Assembly (NCBI GenBank): GCA_014529385.2
Contig: CM043954.1
Span: 95,187,247-95,251,246 of the forward strand
Direction: 5' to 3'
DNA length: 64,000 nucleotides
From: Adiantum capillus-veneris
Lineage: Eukaryota > Streptophyta > Polypodiopsida > Polypodiales > Pteridaceae
A program made the position numbers and the translations under genes. The notes under the pieces are model-generated. The model ran no database searches, was not told the origin of the DNA, and worked only from the letters and a program-made list of their open reading frames with translations. How positions within the stretch are numbered: position 1 is the first letter of the stretch; each line of letters begins with the position of its first letter. Shown here piece after piece: positions 47,185 to 59,029 of this stretch.

Positions 47185-48246
47185 TGTTAGGTGCAACGGA
47201 ATGAATGTTTGAACTTTGCTCAAGATGAGTGCTCCGAACTGTGCTCAAGGTTCCTTTTGTTCTTATGGAAGGGAGAGCCTTCCGTTCTTAATGAGAGAGT
47301 GCAATGATTACAAACAAAGTGAATTGACACTGTGCGTGCAAGTGTATGAGACTGAGAGATAGAGAGAAGAGAAATACGACACCAGAGACGTTGTAAAACC
47401 CTCTTCCGAAGGCCCCACTCTCTATGGCGAGAGCGGTCTACTTATGCTTGCACAAATCTCTACAATGCTTGGACTTGCCGACGATGTCGACGACGATGAG
47501 ACGTGCTGAAATCTGAAAACTCTAAGGGCTGAAATCTGCAAATCTTTAGCTACTGAATTCTGGCTCTATGTCGATGACGATGTCGATGACGACGCGCTGA
47601 AAACTGATGGTTCTTATCTGTTCTCTTAGGGCTGAAAATCGCCATGCACAAGGGAGGGCGATCTTGCTCCAAAGCGCTAGGGCTGCAATTTTGGAAAACG
47701 CTATATGCTGGCGATGAAGCTCTTGCTGGAAACGCCAATGGCTGGAAGTGATGACGATTAAGATCAAAACGCTAGGGATGCTTGTTGGAGGAAAAAACGC
47801 TAGGAGATGGGATCTTTGCTTGGAGGGAAAACCACCAAGGTTCTTGCTGAGAAGCTGCCTGTTGAGCTTGGCTACTGTTGGCTCTACTACCAATTAGTGC
47901 TAGTCTAGGTTTGCTTATATACAAACTTACTCAATTTGCCCTACCTACTCTCCAACAAAAGTCACTTAAAAATAATAAGTGAAAAATGTCAAAAATAGGT
48001 AAAGTAGGCTAAATGCACTGGAAAATTCCCCTCAAGGATTTTGATTGATTCTGATGGGAATGCTTATGATCATGCTGTGTGCAACCAGAGGATATGCATC
48101 TACTCTAAGTATCTGGGCATGCACGGTCTACGAATAGACTCACAAAAGTGCCAGATCACTTCTAATCTAGACTGACTGGACTGACTGAACCCTTGCTATG
48201 CTGTAGCTTGTCCACGGACACATAGGGTTGGATGTGTCACGTGACA
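47185..48246 (-). repeat. family C LTR, 5' LTR of C3
   Basis: 1062 bp, TG/CA ends, TATA at 47921-47913. Repeated AAAACGCTAG (sense CTAGCGTTTT) at 47690-47810. Confidence 0.9.
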
Positions 48247-48369
48247 GCCGGCCACTAAGTGCACGGTCTGCTCTCAATGAGTGAAAAGAGAAACAAGGGG
48301 AGGCTGGACAAGCCCTTCTTTCTTGGGTTACTTGTCACTCTTCAAAAAACTGATTAGGAATCAACACAC
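48247..48369 (-). repeat. family C leader fragment (older copy C4)
   Basis: Matches the C2 leader from 43981 to about 44105 with roughly one difference in eight bases, much more diverged than C2 and C3 are from each other. The primer-site half is missing here but is present at 58703-58794. Confidence 0.75.
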
Positions 48370-48479
48370 TGTCACAAACTAGAGCGCATAGCAATATAAA
48401 ATATATTTCGATAAATAGGATTTATCACTTAATATTGAACCTAGAGGATATAGAGAAAAATAGGTAGAGAGAGAGAGCA

Positions 48480-48680
48480 CTCTGCCTGCCGCGCGTCCTG
48501 CTCCCTGCCTGTCGCACGCGCCCTGCACTCTGCAGCTTGTGCGCCCTGCACTCTGCCTGCCACACGCGCCCGGTCTGCCCTGCTGCGCGCCCTGCTCCAT
48601 ACTTGTCGCGCGCTCAGCCTGCTGCCTGCGCGTGCTTTGCTGCCTGCACGCCCTTGCTGTCTGCGCGTGCACTGTTGCCG
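48480..48680. repeat. GC-rich minisatellite
   Basis: Degenerate ~25-35 bp units built from cgcgccctgc, ctctgcctgc and ctgctgcgcgccc. Confidence 0.75.
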
Positions 48681-48785
48681 ATGTAACCCTAATTCCTTGC
48701 AACCCTAACAGTCAGCTTTTACAAAACCCTAATTCCACGAAACCCTAAAAATCCGAAAATCCTAACTATCCCAAACCCTGACCGC
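48675..48785 (+). promoter_or_regulatory. telobox cluster
   Basis: Four AACCCTAA motifs and one AAACCCTGA within about 100 bp, spaced by 15-25 bp, immediately before (GA)n and the LINE. Teloboxes are known plant promoter motifs; spacing is too irregular for telomeric repeat. Confidence 0.6.
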
Positions 48786-48810
48786 GCGCCTCTTTCAATC
48801 GCCTGCAAGC

Positions 48811-48925
<115 letters not shown>

Positions 48926-48982
48926 TGTCCAACCTTCAATTCGGGTCGTGCTTTTCCAGTTTGCCAGTTTCGCCCATTCTTC

Positions 48983-50762
48983 ATGGCGGCTTTGCCGGTC
49001 TCGAGTGCTACACATGGTGCTCCATCACCACTTGCTTGTCGCGTGGACTGTACTGGCGACCTGTTGACACGCATTGACTCCAAAGTACAACACTTGGCAC
49101 ATCATGCCTTGGTTGGCCGGATGATTGGACAGTCTCCACCTCGATCTTCTATACGCGATTGGTGTCAGACTGCATTGGGCACTACTCAGGGACGGATCTC
49201 GGAGCTTACATTCCTTGGCAGAGGCATATTCATGGTACGTCTTTCAGATCCAGCAACTGCCTCAGCCCTCCTGGCTCGCTCTCCGATACTCTCTGATTGC
49301 AGGATGATATACTTGACGAGGTGGTATCCTGAGTTTACTACTGAGGAGTTTGATAGTCGACACCTTATTCCCAGATTCCCTCTGACCCTCTCCTTCCCGG
49401 ATATGCCTCTTCATTTTATTGATGAGCATCTCCTTCAGATGATTGCTGCTCACTTTGGCACAGTAGTTCCAAGATCCTGCATCTGCTCATCTGGTCTACC
49501 TCGCATTCAAGTCTTGGTGTTTGGGGATACTTCATTACCAGATTCAGTTACAGTGGCTGTGCGCGATCGAGACTACTCTTGCCGAATGGTAGTCACTCGC
49601 CGTCCAGGGCAGTGCTTACGCTGTCACGAGATGGGACACTTGGCGCGAGAATGCCCCACACTGCCACGTCATCGATGACAACAGCAGCCGGCTCGTGGCA
49701 CTCATGCTCAGCCACGTGGTCAGCGTCAACAAGCGGCTCCTCCTGCTACTACTCGAGCACCTCCTCAGCCTGTAGGTGCTCCTAGAGCGTCGACCCTCCA
49801 TGTTCCTCTCTTTGCTTCAGCTCCTACCGAGGCAGCATGGCAGACAGTGGGTCGTAACCATTCCTTCCGTCCTCGTCCGCAACCTCCAATGCATGCAGCC
49901 CCTAGTGTTACCTCTCCTGCTCCCTCGCAAGTTTCCACCACCCCCTTACCCCCTGTTTCTCCTCACCAATCTTCTTCTTCAGCACAAGATCACTTACCTC
50001 TGCTTCCAGCTCCTCCTTCACCTGCTGTTCCTCCACTCGCTCCTTCCCCTCTACCCGAGGCTCTTATTCCCATGCAAATGGATCATTCACCGCTCCTATC
50101 TCTCCCTCCTCCTCCTCTTCCTCCTATCCTTACTCTCCCCCCTCCACCTTCTGGTCCCCACCCTCCCTCAGCAACTCATACTTACGTCTCACGCAGTTTT
50201 CTCAGCTCTTGGCCTCTTTCCTGGGGCACTCATCGGGCTGAGATGTGCGGTGACTCAGACGGACCATTGCGGGTACAGCTCTACCTTATGCATCACAAGA
50301 CAGGTTGTGTTCCTTCTTTGATTGGTAGTCGCTCTCAGCCTACGCATTCCTTTTTCCTTCCATTCTACGCTGCTCAGGAATGGTCCGAGGATCAGGTTCT
50401 CCATTTTGTGCACGCCCAGACTATGGCTCAGCTACATTTATGGTTGTCTACTTCTGCCCTTGATGCTTTGTCTCCTCACTATCCTTCATGTATTGGTGCT
50501 ATGGAGTTGAGTGATGTTTATGCTTGCTATTTAGTATTCATTGCCTATGGTCATTCATGTATCCTCAGATGTGGTGCTTCCTATGTCTATGCGCATTTGG
50601 GGTGTCAAGGCTGCAGCATCGGTAATGCAATGTAAACAAGCTGAGGTTCGCAGTTGGTGCAATGAGACACCATATTTTAGAGAGGGCTTGGTGGTTGCTT
50701 TCCTACCGCGTGAAGCTCACCCCTTGGATGGTCCAGCTGCCTCCAAGAAGATGCGCAGTTAG
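48983..50762 (+). pseudogene. LINE ORF1: DUF4283-like, CCHC knuckle, proline-rich tail
   Basis: Starts MAALPVSSATHGAPSPLACR. Residues ~55-200 resemble DUF4283 (LGRGIFMVRLSDPATASALL, MIYLTRWYPEF, PLTLSFPDMPLHFIDEHLL), followed by the knuckle CLRCHEMGHLAREC at about 49612-49653. A TGA at 49676-49678 (probably CGA originally) interrupts, then the same frame runs through a Gln/Pro-rich part to 50635. A frameshift near 50590 leads to the end at 50762 (ASVMQCKQAEVRSWCNE). Binds element RNA in intact relatives. Confidence 0.8.
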
Positions 50763-50794
50763 TTAGACACTATACCTACTCTTTCATGCAGTCT

Positions 50795-53700
50795 ATGGAT
50801 TTACATGTACTTTCTTGGAATGCTAATGGTTTGCAGACTTCTCGGGTAAAAGGTTCCCGCAAGCTTTTACTTCGCTGAGATTTACACACTCATGTAGTGG
50901 GCACTGTGGATATACTACTAGTACAGGAGTATAAGATTGCCACTCCTTTTGGCAATCTCATGCCATCGGGCGCCCGAACTTTTTGGGAGCGTGCTCTGGG
51001 CCTTCATGGTCAGAGTTGCGGTGTATGCATCTCAGTGGGGCCACGTTACTTGGCCTCAGTTCAGCAGCATGGCACACTAGTCGCTGGCAGAGCAGTTTAT
51101 GTTTCTATTCGGATTCGGGAATCTATCATTGGTTTTATGTCAGTCTATGCACCCACTACCCCTTGGGAGAGGGCTACTTTTTGGTCCTCCTTGGCTGCTG
51201 CTCTACCTGCTGTAGACTCTTGGGTTGTTGGAGGTAACTTCAATAACGTTGAGAGCGACTTTGATTGGCGAGCCACCACACCTCCCGTTCTATCATCCAT
51301 TTCTCCCGATGAGCAGCCAGCTTGGGATCGATTTCTTCTAGCTATTCAAGGTGTTGACGCCTGGCACATACCCTCTTTTGGTCATCACCCTGCTACTCTT
51401 CATTACTCTTGGGCGTTTCAGCGACAGCAGGGGAGATTATTAGAGCGACTTGACCGTTTTTACATTGGCCCTTGGGCAGCAGCTCTAGGCGGATTTACTA
51501 CTATATGGAGAGGAACCAGCCTCTCAGATCATTTACCCACATCATTATTTATCTCCTTCACTAGATCCTCTGCTCAAAGACGAGGCTGCCGCATCCCTGA
51601 CAGTGTTCTCACCACTCAAGTATTGCAGCAGCAGATTCATGACTTGTGGTCCACGGATGCTTCTTATTGTGGACCCCCTGGAGAGTTTCTTGCTCATTGC
51701 ATTTCTCAGTCTAGTATTTACTACCGTGATCAGACTGCTATCATTCATCGTCAGTTGAGAGTACGCGAGTTTGATCTTCACATCCCTCTTGGTTCCCCCC
51801 ATCGCTTGCTTGAGGAGTGGCCTCAGGATGCTTATCTCGCTGCTAGACAGACAGAGCTCACAAAAGAGATTCGTCGCGTACAGGAGGCTAGGTCTGAGTT
51901 CACTCATCATGCTTCAGTGTCTCATTGGATAGCTAAAGCTGATCGAATGAATAAAGAATTCTTCGTGGCGCATAAAGAACGCCCTCCTGGCACCACTGTG
52001 CGGACTTTGTGCGATGCTCAGGGGACACTACATATGCATGCTGATGTTATTCTTGATATGTCTGCAGATTATTTTGAGACAGTGTTCACTGTTGATGTAT
52101 GCACTCCTGAGGTTTTACTTGCCCGTGAGCAAATCTGGCAGCACACTCGACATCGTTGTACAGACACTATGGCAGAGATCTTGTTGGCGCCTTTCACACT
52201 TACAGAGCTCCATGCTGCTATAGAGAGTCTTGATCCATCCTCCTGTCTAGGCGAGGATGGTCTCACTAGAGCCTTCTTTTTGACATATTGGGATGTATTG
52301 CATATACCACTGCTTCGCGGTTGTCAGGACATCTTTGCATCAGGATATATGTATCCGGCTCTTTGTTCAGGTCTCATATCTCTTATTCCGAAGGGAGGTG
52401 ACACCACTCAACTCCGACAGTGGAGACCTATTACCCTACTCCCTTCGGTCTATAAGATATTAGCGTAACTGATCAGCCATCGCTTGCAGCCGTTCTTACC
52501 AGATATTATTCATACTTCTCAGACAGGCTTCGTTATGGATCGATGCATCCTGGATAATATCTTCACTTTTTATGAGGCAGTAGAGTGGGCAAGATCATCT
52601 TCTGAACCTCTCGCTTTTTTCATCCTAGACTTCGAGAAAGCATACGATCGTGTTGACCGAGACTCTCTCGAAGGATCTTTAGCCAGGATGGGTTTCCCTT
52701 TGAGATGGATTTCAGGTATTTCCGCTCTCTTCAGAACTGCTAGCAGCGCTATTACTATTGGTGGCCGTGTCAGACGCAGTTTTGAGCTTTCTCGATCTGT
52801 CCATCAGGGATGTCCTTTAGTAGCATATCTGTATCTGTTTGTGGGAGAGACTATGTCTGACTTTCTTCGTGCTCAGAGTCATGCATTTCGGGGATTGACC
52901 ATGCCAGTACCTACAGCTCTAGACCTTATCGATCAAGAGTTTGCTGATGACACTATGCTCATGTTGCGCTATTTGCTACCCGCTCTTGATGCAATGTGGG
53001 AGGCCCTATAGGTTTTTTGCATTGCCAGTGGTGCACGCATTAACTGGCATAAATCCTTTGGATTGTTGGTTGGCAGTGATGACATGGCTACAGCCGGGTC
53101 AGACATGCAGATACCTGGGCTTCCATGTTGGATTTGATGTTTCCTCACAGCAGCAGTTTGCACCCGTACTACAGTCTATTCGCAGGAAGCTATGCCATTG
53201 GTCTTCACGTCATCTGTCATTGGCTGGCGGTGCATTGGTCGCCAACCAAGTCATTCTGGCTACAGTATGGTATACGGCTTCTTGTTGGATGTTACATTCA
53301 GGTGTGATAGCTCAGCTCCGCCGACTAGTGAGGAACTTTTTATGGAGTGGCACAGATGGGACTATTGATACTCGTGCTAGAGTTTGCTGGTCTACGATCA
53401 TTCGTCCTAGGTCAGAGGGAGGCCTTGGCATCATTGATCCAGAGTTACAGAGCCGCGCACTTCTTACCAAGCTTATTGTTCGGGGTCTTTTTCCCGGCCA
53501 AGAACCTTGGAAGATGCTTCTTCAGGCTGCTCTTTGCACAATGACTCCACGACTCGGCACTAGAGACGATCATACTTGGCATTTAGGGTATCGTTTTCTC
53601 TTTACTGTTGCTCCCTTGTCCACTTCCACCCTCTCACCCTTTCTCCGATCGCTCCTTCAGATTTGGGTTTCCATGAGACAGACTATCGTACGCTCACCTC

Positions 53701-55182
53701 GCTCATGTCGTGAGGAGATTGAGCGCCAGCCTCTCATTTGGAATGCTACAGTTCTTGATTCTTCGGTTAATCCACCTCGTCAGCTTGGAGAGAGGACTCA
53801 CATTGATTGGGTTGCTTGGGACTTTGGCCCTGCTGCCTCTATGCGGTTGTTTTATGAGACACGTATGTTGGATGTAGATTTTGTGGCAGAACATTACGAC
53901 ATTGGTCGCGGGGTGCCAGACAGACTGCTTGAGATCGATTGTGCCGTTCCTTCATAGTGGGATGCAGTCCTGCGCAGCACGGTTCAGATGCCCCCTTATT
54001 GTGGCTGGGAAGGCCTCTTTGACCAGAGCACTCTCTTATTAGTTCGTTTGGACACCATGCTATTCACAGTTGATACTGACAACTCTCAGGGGATTCATGC
54101 TAGATTGACATATGCTGCCACTTCTCCACTACTTATCTCCCCCGGTGCCCGATGGGAGGCCATACGAGTAGTTGGCTCTCGCGGGAAGCGTCGTTGTGTT
54201 GACCCCCGTTTTGCTTCCGTTGATGCTGCACTTTGGAGGCTTTGGGTGTGGGAGGACCGTGCCCTATCGCAGCTTTATTGGGACCCAAGTGAGTGGCATT
54301 GGCCTCACTCAGATCCCACAGGTGCACCTGTATCCTTCTTTGAGTACACTGTCAGGATTGGAAGATTAGCATTGATGAGACAACAACCACAACAGTCCAC
54401 TCGTATGCGTTTCTGGTTACATTCAGGTCTCTCTCATGCCTATCTGTAGCAGTTTTGGTTCGCGATCTGGGATTTACATGTTGCTCGTCGTATTTCCTTT
54501 TTCATGTGGATGATTGCTCATGCGGGACTACCAGTTGGGACTTGGCTAGCTACTATTATGGGTCATGATCCGTTATGTACTCGCTGCCCTTTGCGTCAAC
54601 TTGAGTCACCTGCCCACTGTCTTTGGTCATGCTCAGCTTCCCATGTAGTGTGGCTTGCAGTTTGCTCTCTACTCAGCAGATCAGGTGTTCAGCATGGATT
54701 TCTTACTTGGGGATCTGTCTCATGGTTGATGTCGATGCCCGGCCCGCATCTTTTCTACGAGGGCTTAGCCACAGATCCAGCCTTCATGCTTACCTCGGCT
54801 GGTTATCGACGAGGGACTTTGGCTATACTACCACAGATTTCTTGGCAGGGAGATACGCAGACACGTGATGCAGTTTTCTCAGTCATCACTAGTATTACAC
54901 TATGGAATATTTGGAGAGCTCGTTGTCTTCACATTCTCAGTGCGGCTCCATAGCTCCTTCATGATATCCTCACTGCCATTTGGCTGGACACCATTCACAC
55001 CCTGATTTGGCAGTGGGATTCGTCCTCCGGTACATCTAGAGCAGCCGAGGCTCGTCGATTTGCCTTCCTTCGGCGTTGGGCACGATCCCCACTCTTCGTC
55101 ACACTGACAGGTGGTCAGATTACTTGGCATTATGCCCCTCCTTAGTGGTTTCTCCTCCACTCCTCACACCGACCACCATGAG
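50795..55182 (+). pseudogene. LINE ORF2: endonuclease, reverse transcriptase, zf-RVT
   Basis: From MDLHVLSWNANGLQ (APE endonuclease start). Further endonuclease blocks: ILLVQEYK, WVVGGNFNNV (GD replaced by GG) and TSLSDHLPTSLF with the catalytic SDH. RT: PITLLPSVYKILA, TAA at 52466, FVMDRCILDNIF, FILDFEKAYDRVDRDSL, SVHQGCPLVAYL, EFADDTML with intact ADD. A frameshift near 53030-53100 leads to QTCRYLGFHVG, LAGGALVANQVIL, WSTIIRPRSEGGLGI. The C-terminus holds FMWMIAHAGLPVGTW and CTRCPLRQLESPAHCLWSC, a zf-RVT-like zinc motif. Other stops: TGA 50876, TAG 53955, 54447, 54951 and 55143. The 32 bp gap from ORF1 is normal for LINEs. Confidence 0.9.
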
Positions 55183-55320
55183 ATTGTTCTAGTCGAGTAG
55201 TCACTATAGTGGCTCTCCTTTCATTCAGCTTGTACACCCCACGTGATAGGCTATTTTGGCATCCGCTGGGATTATTTTGTACTCAGTACTATACAGCCTT
55301 GACTTTTTCCAAAAAAAAAA
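55183..55320 (+). other. LINE 3' UTR and poly(A)
   Basis: ggctattttggcatccgctg ... ctttttccAAAAAAAAAAA; then GA-rich sequence. Confidence 0.7.
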
Positions 55321-55382
55321 AGAGAGAGAGAAATAGAGAGTGAGAAGATTGACACAGTACGGGGACTAGAAGATGGGCTGTT

Positions 55383-55408
55383 CCCCCCCCCCCCCCCCCC
55401 TCCCCCTT
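55383..55408 (+). repeat. poly(C) tract
   Basis: About 18 C, a T, five C; similar to C24 runs in the LTR of element A. Confidence 0.95.
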
Positions 55409-56524
55409 ACTAGTATCTTTATTACTGAGGACAAGTCTATACAAGCACTTGAACCAAAAGTATTACCACGTTCATTCTAGAATAAGACTTGATGGTTCCC
55501 GGAAGCCTCGGCTTCCTATTCCTAGGGCAAAACCCTATTCCAAGGAACTTCCATTCCTTATTCCAAATCCTTGAGAATCAAGGTTCTCGCCTCTGGATCT
55601 CACCTTCCAGACTCAAGGTATAGCATCCCTGCAACTCTCTTCCGACTCGGTTTCCAGAGTCCTCTTCCTGCAGAATAACTCTGCTTTCCTGGATGCGAAG
55701 TCCTTCCCTTGGGAATTTCAACTTTTGGATCACATCTCGAGAGTCTACCACTCTCGGATTCGTGGATCTACTTCCCAAACTCCAGTACAAAACCCTTGGG
55801 TTGATCTGGCTCTAATTCCTCAGAGCGCTTTCTTTTGGAGAGGCTCATGCCTTCGTTTGCTCCTACTTCCTCACTAAGAGGAAGTACACCTGCAAACAAA
55901 TACTTATAGATCATAACATGAAAATCGTTACCTTCACAGTCTCAAGGCTCGAAACGCAACTCGGTTCTCGAAAAGCAATTCCCTAGAAGAAATCCTCTCT
56001 TCCAATCCTACACACAAAAGAGGTGTTTTCTCAGGTTCCTTCTCGTAAATCAGCCCCGTCTACCACGTTTATGGGTTGAAACAGAGAAAAAGAGTAGCTC
56101 GTCACGATGGAAACACGCTCCATAGGCACTTCTTCGCGAGGGAACTCGCGCATTGGGTCCGGGCGACATCTGGTACACTTGGGCCAACCATGGGCATCAT
56201 CGGCAACGCCTTCTTTGCGGCTGAAATCTGCTGCAGCATCTCCTCCTTGTGAAAATTGGTCTTCCCTCTAGGAGAGGGCGTGTGATGCTTTTATAGCTCC
56301 TTGGCCACGGCAAAGATAGCAGAGCATTGGCTGCTTGCGTATAGATCGCGGCCATTTTTCATTTTTTGTTTTGTTTTTTGGCTCTTCTGCGAGAAAAAGA
56401 GAGAGATTTCGTTGGCTGGTTTTTATTGCTTTATTTAATCATAGGCTGCCCACTTATTAAGTGGGCGGCCGGTGACCACCTTCAAAAATGGTATGAATCT
56501 GCCCAAAAACTCAATAAAACCTTA
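55409..56524. other. no gene seen
   Basis: CT-rich, short frames only; no domain. Noncoding part of the block preceding the duplication. Confidence 0.5.
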
Positions 56525-57217
56525 TAAGTTAAAAACAATGCTTTCACAGCACTTCCCAGGCGTCCCTAGATGCAATCACATGCACAGTTGCAATGCAGAC
56601 ATAGACTTCCTAGTGAGAAAGCATCTGCTTTCTTGAAAAGCAATCCCGCTTTCTCAGAAAGCATTTGTTTATTCTCAGAGTTTCCTCTAAACCCATCTTC
56701 ATTCAAGTGCTTGCTTTTCTTTATGCACAATTCTAACACAGTTCGGAAATTTTCTTTGACTATGGATATCCCCTTTCCGATGCACCCGTTAACCACCTTG
56801 TGACGCATGAGGAATACCCATCACCTAGTCCTTTCCTACCGAACTTACGGTACAATCTCCTTCGCGATGCTCTATGTCACCCATCCTATGACGCATCAGA
56901 GATGTCCGTTCCTGGATGGTCGGATACTTCTTCATGATGCTCAGTGTCACCCATCCGATGTGATGCATCAGAAGTACCCGTTCCTGGTGGCCTTACAGAT
57001 ATTCCCTTTCACAATGCTCCTGTCATTACTTTGAATGACGTACTAGGAATACTCTGTACTCGGATATCTCCAGTGAGAAAAACCCTCTCACTTAAAATTC
57101 CAATAATTCATTTAGAATCATTTTTTTCTTGGTGTTCCAAGCGAGGAAACCCTCTCACTTATAAATCCAATAACTCATTTAGAATTATCTTTTTGTCAGA
57201 TAAAGCCAATTTAGCAA
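56525..57217 (+). repeat. ~690 bp repeat, copy 1
   Basis: Direct repeat of 58028-58703, from aaaacaatgctttcaca to ccaatttagcaaca. Inside, four ~72 bp subrepeats (about 56778-57070) each contain ctcctgtcacccatccgatg-like sequence and TGACGCATCA or a variant. Confidence 0.8.
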
Positions 57218-58027
57218 CATCCCTCTCACTTATAAACAATTGTCCTCAACTGTAGAGGTCCAACTAAACTGCCGGGGAGAAAGCGGAAAATTCCAAATCT
57301 TGCTCAATGGTGAGTTGAGCTAGTCCTTTCTCAAAAGAGAACTTAGAAATTAAATTAAACAAAAATTCAATAGTTCAATACTTACCTTGCCGGTTCATGT
57401 CGTTCCTCTAGATATCCTTCACCAATCATCAAACTTACGAGCTATGTGATAACTCATCATTCGCGTCTTTCCAACAGATCGGAAGTTTCCTCATCCGAGA
57501 ATCTGTTAACTCAATTCCACCTTCTCAATCCCGAGAAGAATAATCCTCCTAGAAATCAATCTAGGTATTTGTCCTTGTGCGTAATCCTGCCTTGTTAGTC
57601 CTAAGGGTATTAAACCTCTTGTGTCCTCCCACATTGGGAATGCTCAAATCATAGAGCATCAATTTCGATGTCTTTCTTTCACAAACAGAGTTTGTGATCA
57701 CATTAAAGAAGGTTCTTGTTCTGAGCCGTCGCTAAACGTAGGCAAACGGTGCCAATCCGAAGATTCCTTGTGCATTGCCGCACGTCCTTCCGCGTTGCCT
57801 CCAGCGAATTACCACCTGCAGTGTTTTCTTTACGCCTACTTGCGTCTATTTCTTGCGGAAATCATCAAGAATTTTTCTTTTAGCAAGCATCTAGGACTGC
57901 TCGCAAAATCTTAGGCAGATAAAATTCTAGCCATAGCATTTTCTAAACGTACGTTCAAACCCGGTTCACAATAGAGCGAATCCTCTTTGATTCTCAGGGA
58001 TGTTCTCCCAAATATGGCGAAGGTAGT
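57218..58027. other. spacer between duplicated blocks, no gene seen
   Basis: Contains a perfect short palindrome TCACAAAC-AGA-GTTTGTGA at 57679-57697. No primer site or polypurine tract at its edges. Confidence 0.5.
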
Positions 58028-58703
58028 TAAAGACAATGCTTTCACAATACTTCTCAGGCGTCCCTGGATGCAATCACATGCACAATTGCAATTCAAACAT
58101 AGACTTCCTCGTGGGAAAGCATCTGCTTTCTCGAAAAGCAATCCCGCTTTCTTAGAAAGCATCTGTTTTTCCTCAAAGTTTCCTATGAACCCATCTTCAT
58201 TCAAGTGCTTGCTTTTCTTTGTGCACAATTGTAACACAGTTCGGAATTTTCTCCTGACTATGGATATCCCTTTTCCGATGCACCCGTCACCCACCTTGTG
58301 ATGCATCAGGAGTACCCATCACCTAGTCCTTTCCTACTGAACTTACGGTACAATCTCCTTTGCGATGCTCCCTGTCACCATCTTATGACGCATCAGAGAT
58401 GCCCGTTCCTAGATGGTCTGATATTTCTTCTCGACGCTCCCTGTCACCCATCCGATGTGACGCATCACAAGTACGCGTTCCTGGTGGCCTTACATATATT
58501 CCCTTTCACAGTTCTCCCGTCATTACTTTGAATGACGCACTAGGAATACGGATGTCTCTAGTGAGAAAAACCCTCTCACTTAAAATTTCAATAATTAATT
58601 TATAATATTTTTTCTTGGTGTTCCAAGCGAGAAAACCCTCACTTTTAAATCCAATAATTCATTTAGAATTATCTTTTTGTTAGATATATCCAATTTAGCA
58701 ACA
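58028..58703 (+). repeat. ~680 bp repeat, copy 2
   Basis: Second copy; TGACGCATCA at 58385 and 58458, variant TGATGCATCA near 58299 and TGACGCA at about 58534. Ends exactly where the family C leader half begins. Confidence 0.8.
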
Positions 58704-58794
58704 CACGCCCTAGTGGACTTGGGTTACGTGCGACCGCCGCAAGCAAAAAAAATTCTTGTGGTTCTTTTCTTGAGTGATACAGAACACTGCCAAA
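58703..58794 (-). repeat. family C leader, primer-site half (C4)
   Basis: Matches C2 leader 44106-44199 (cacgccc.. to aacactgcc) at roughly five in six bases. Complements the half at 48247-48369. Confidence 0.75.
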
Positions 58795-58806
58795 GCTCTG
58801 ATACCA
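58795..58806 (-). other. primer-binding site of LTR E
   Basis: Minus strand TGGTATCAGAGC. Confidence 0.85.
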
Positions 58807-58807
58807 A

Positions 58808-58966
58808 TGTAAGGTGTAGCGGAAGTGAATGTTGAACTTTGCTCAAGATGAGTGCTCCGAACTGTGCTCAAGGGTTCCTTTTACTTACGGAAGGGAGAGC
58901 CTTCCATTCTTTTAGTGAGAGAGTGCAAATGATCACAAACAAAGTGAAGGACACTGTGAATGAAGG

Positions 58967-59029
<63 letters not shown>

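Noticed and set aside
48675-48785. Interstitial telomere repeat
   Set aside because: Motifs are separated by unrelated 15-25 bp spacers, not in tandem; telobox promoter motifs fit better.
49776-50321. 181-codon Leu/Pro-rich frame overlapping LINE ORF1
   Set aside because: Alternative frame of the proline-rich ORF1 tail; ORF1 frame continues from the knuckle and is preferred.
56525-58703. Two repeats as an LTR pair of a small element
   Set aside because: No primer-binding site after copy 1, no polypurine tract before copy 2 in either orientation, and copy starts are not sharp TG ends. Treated as a duplication.
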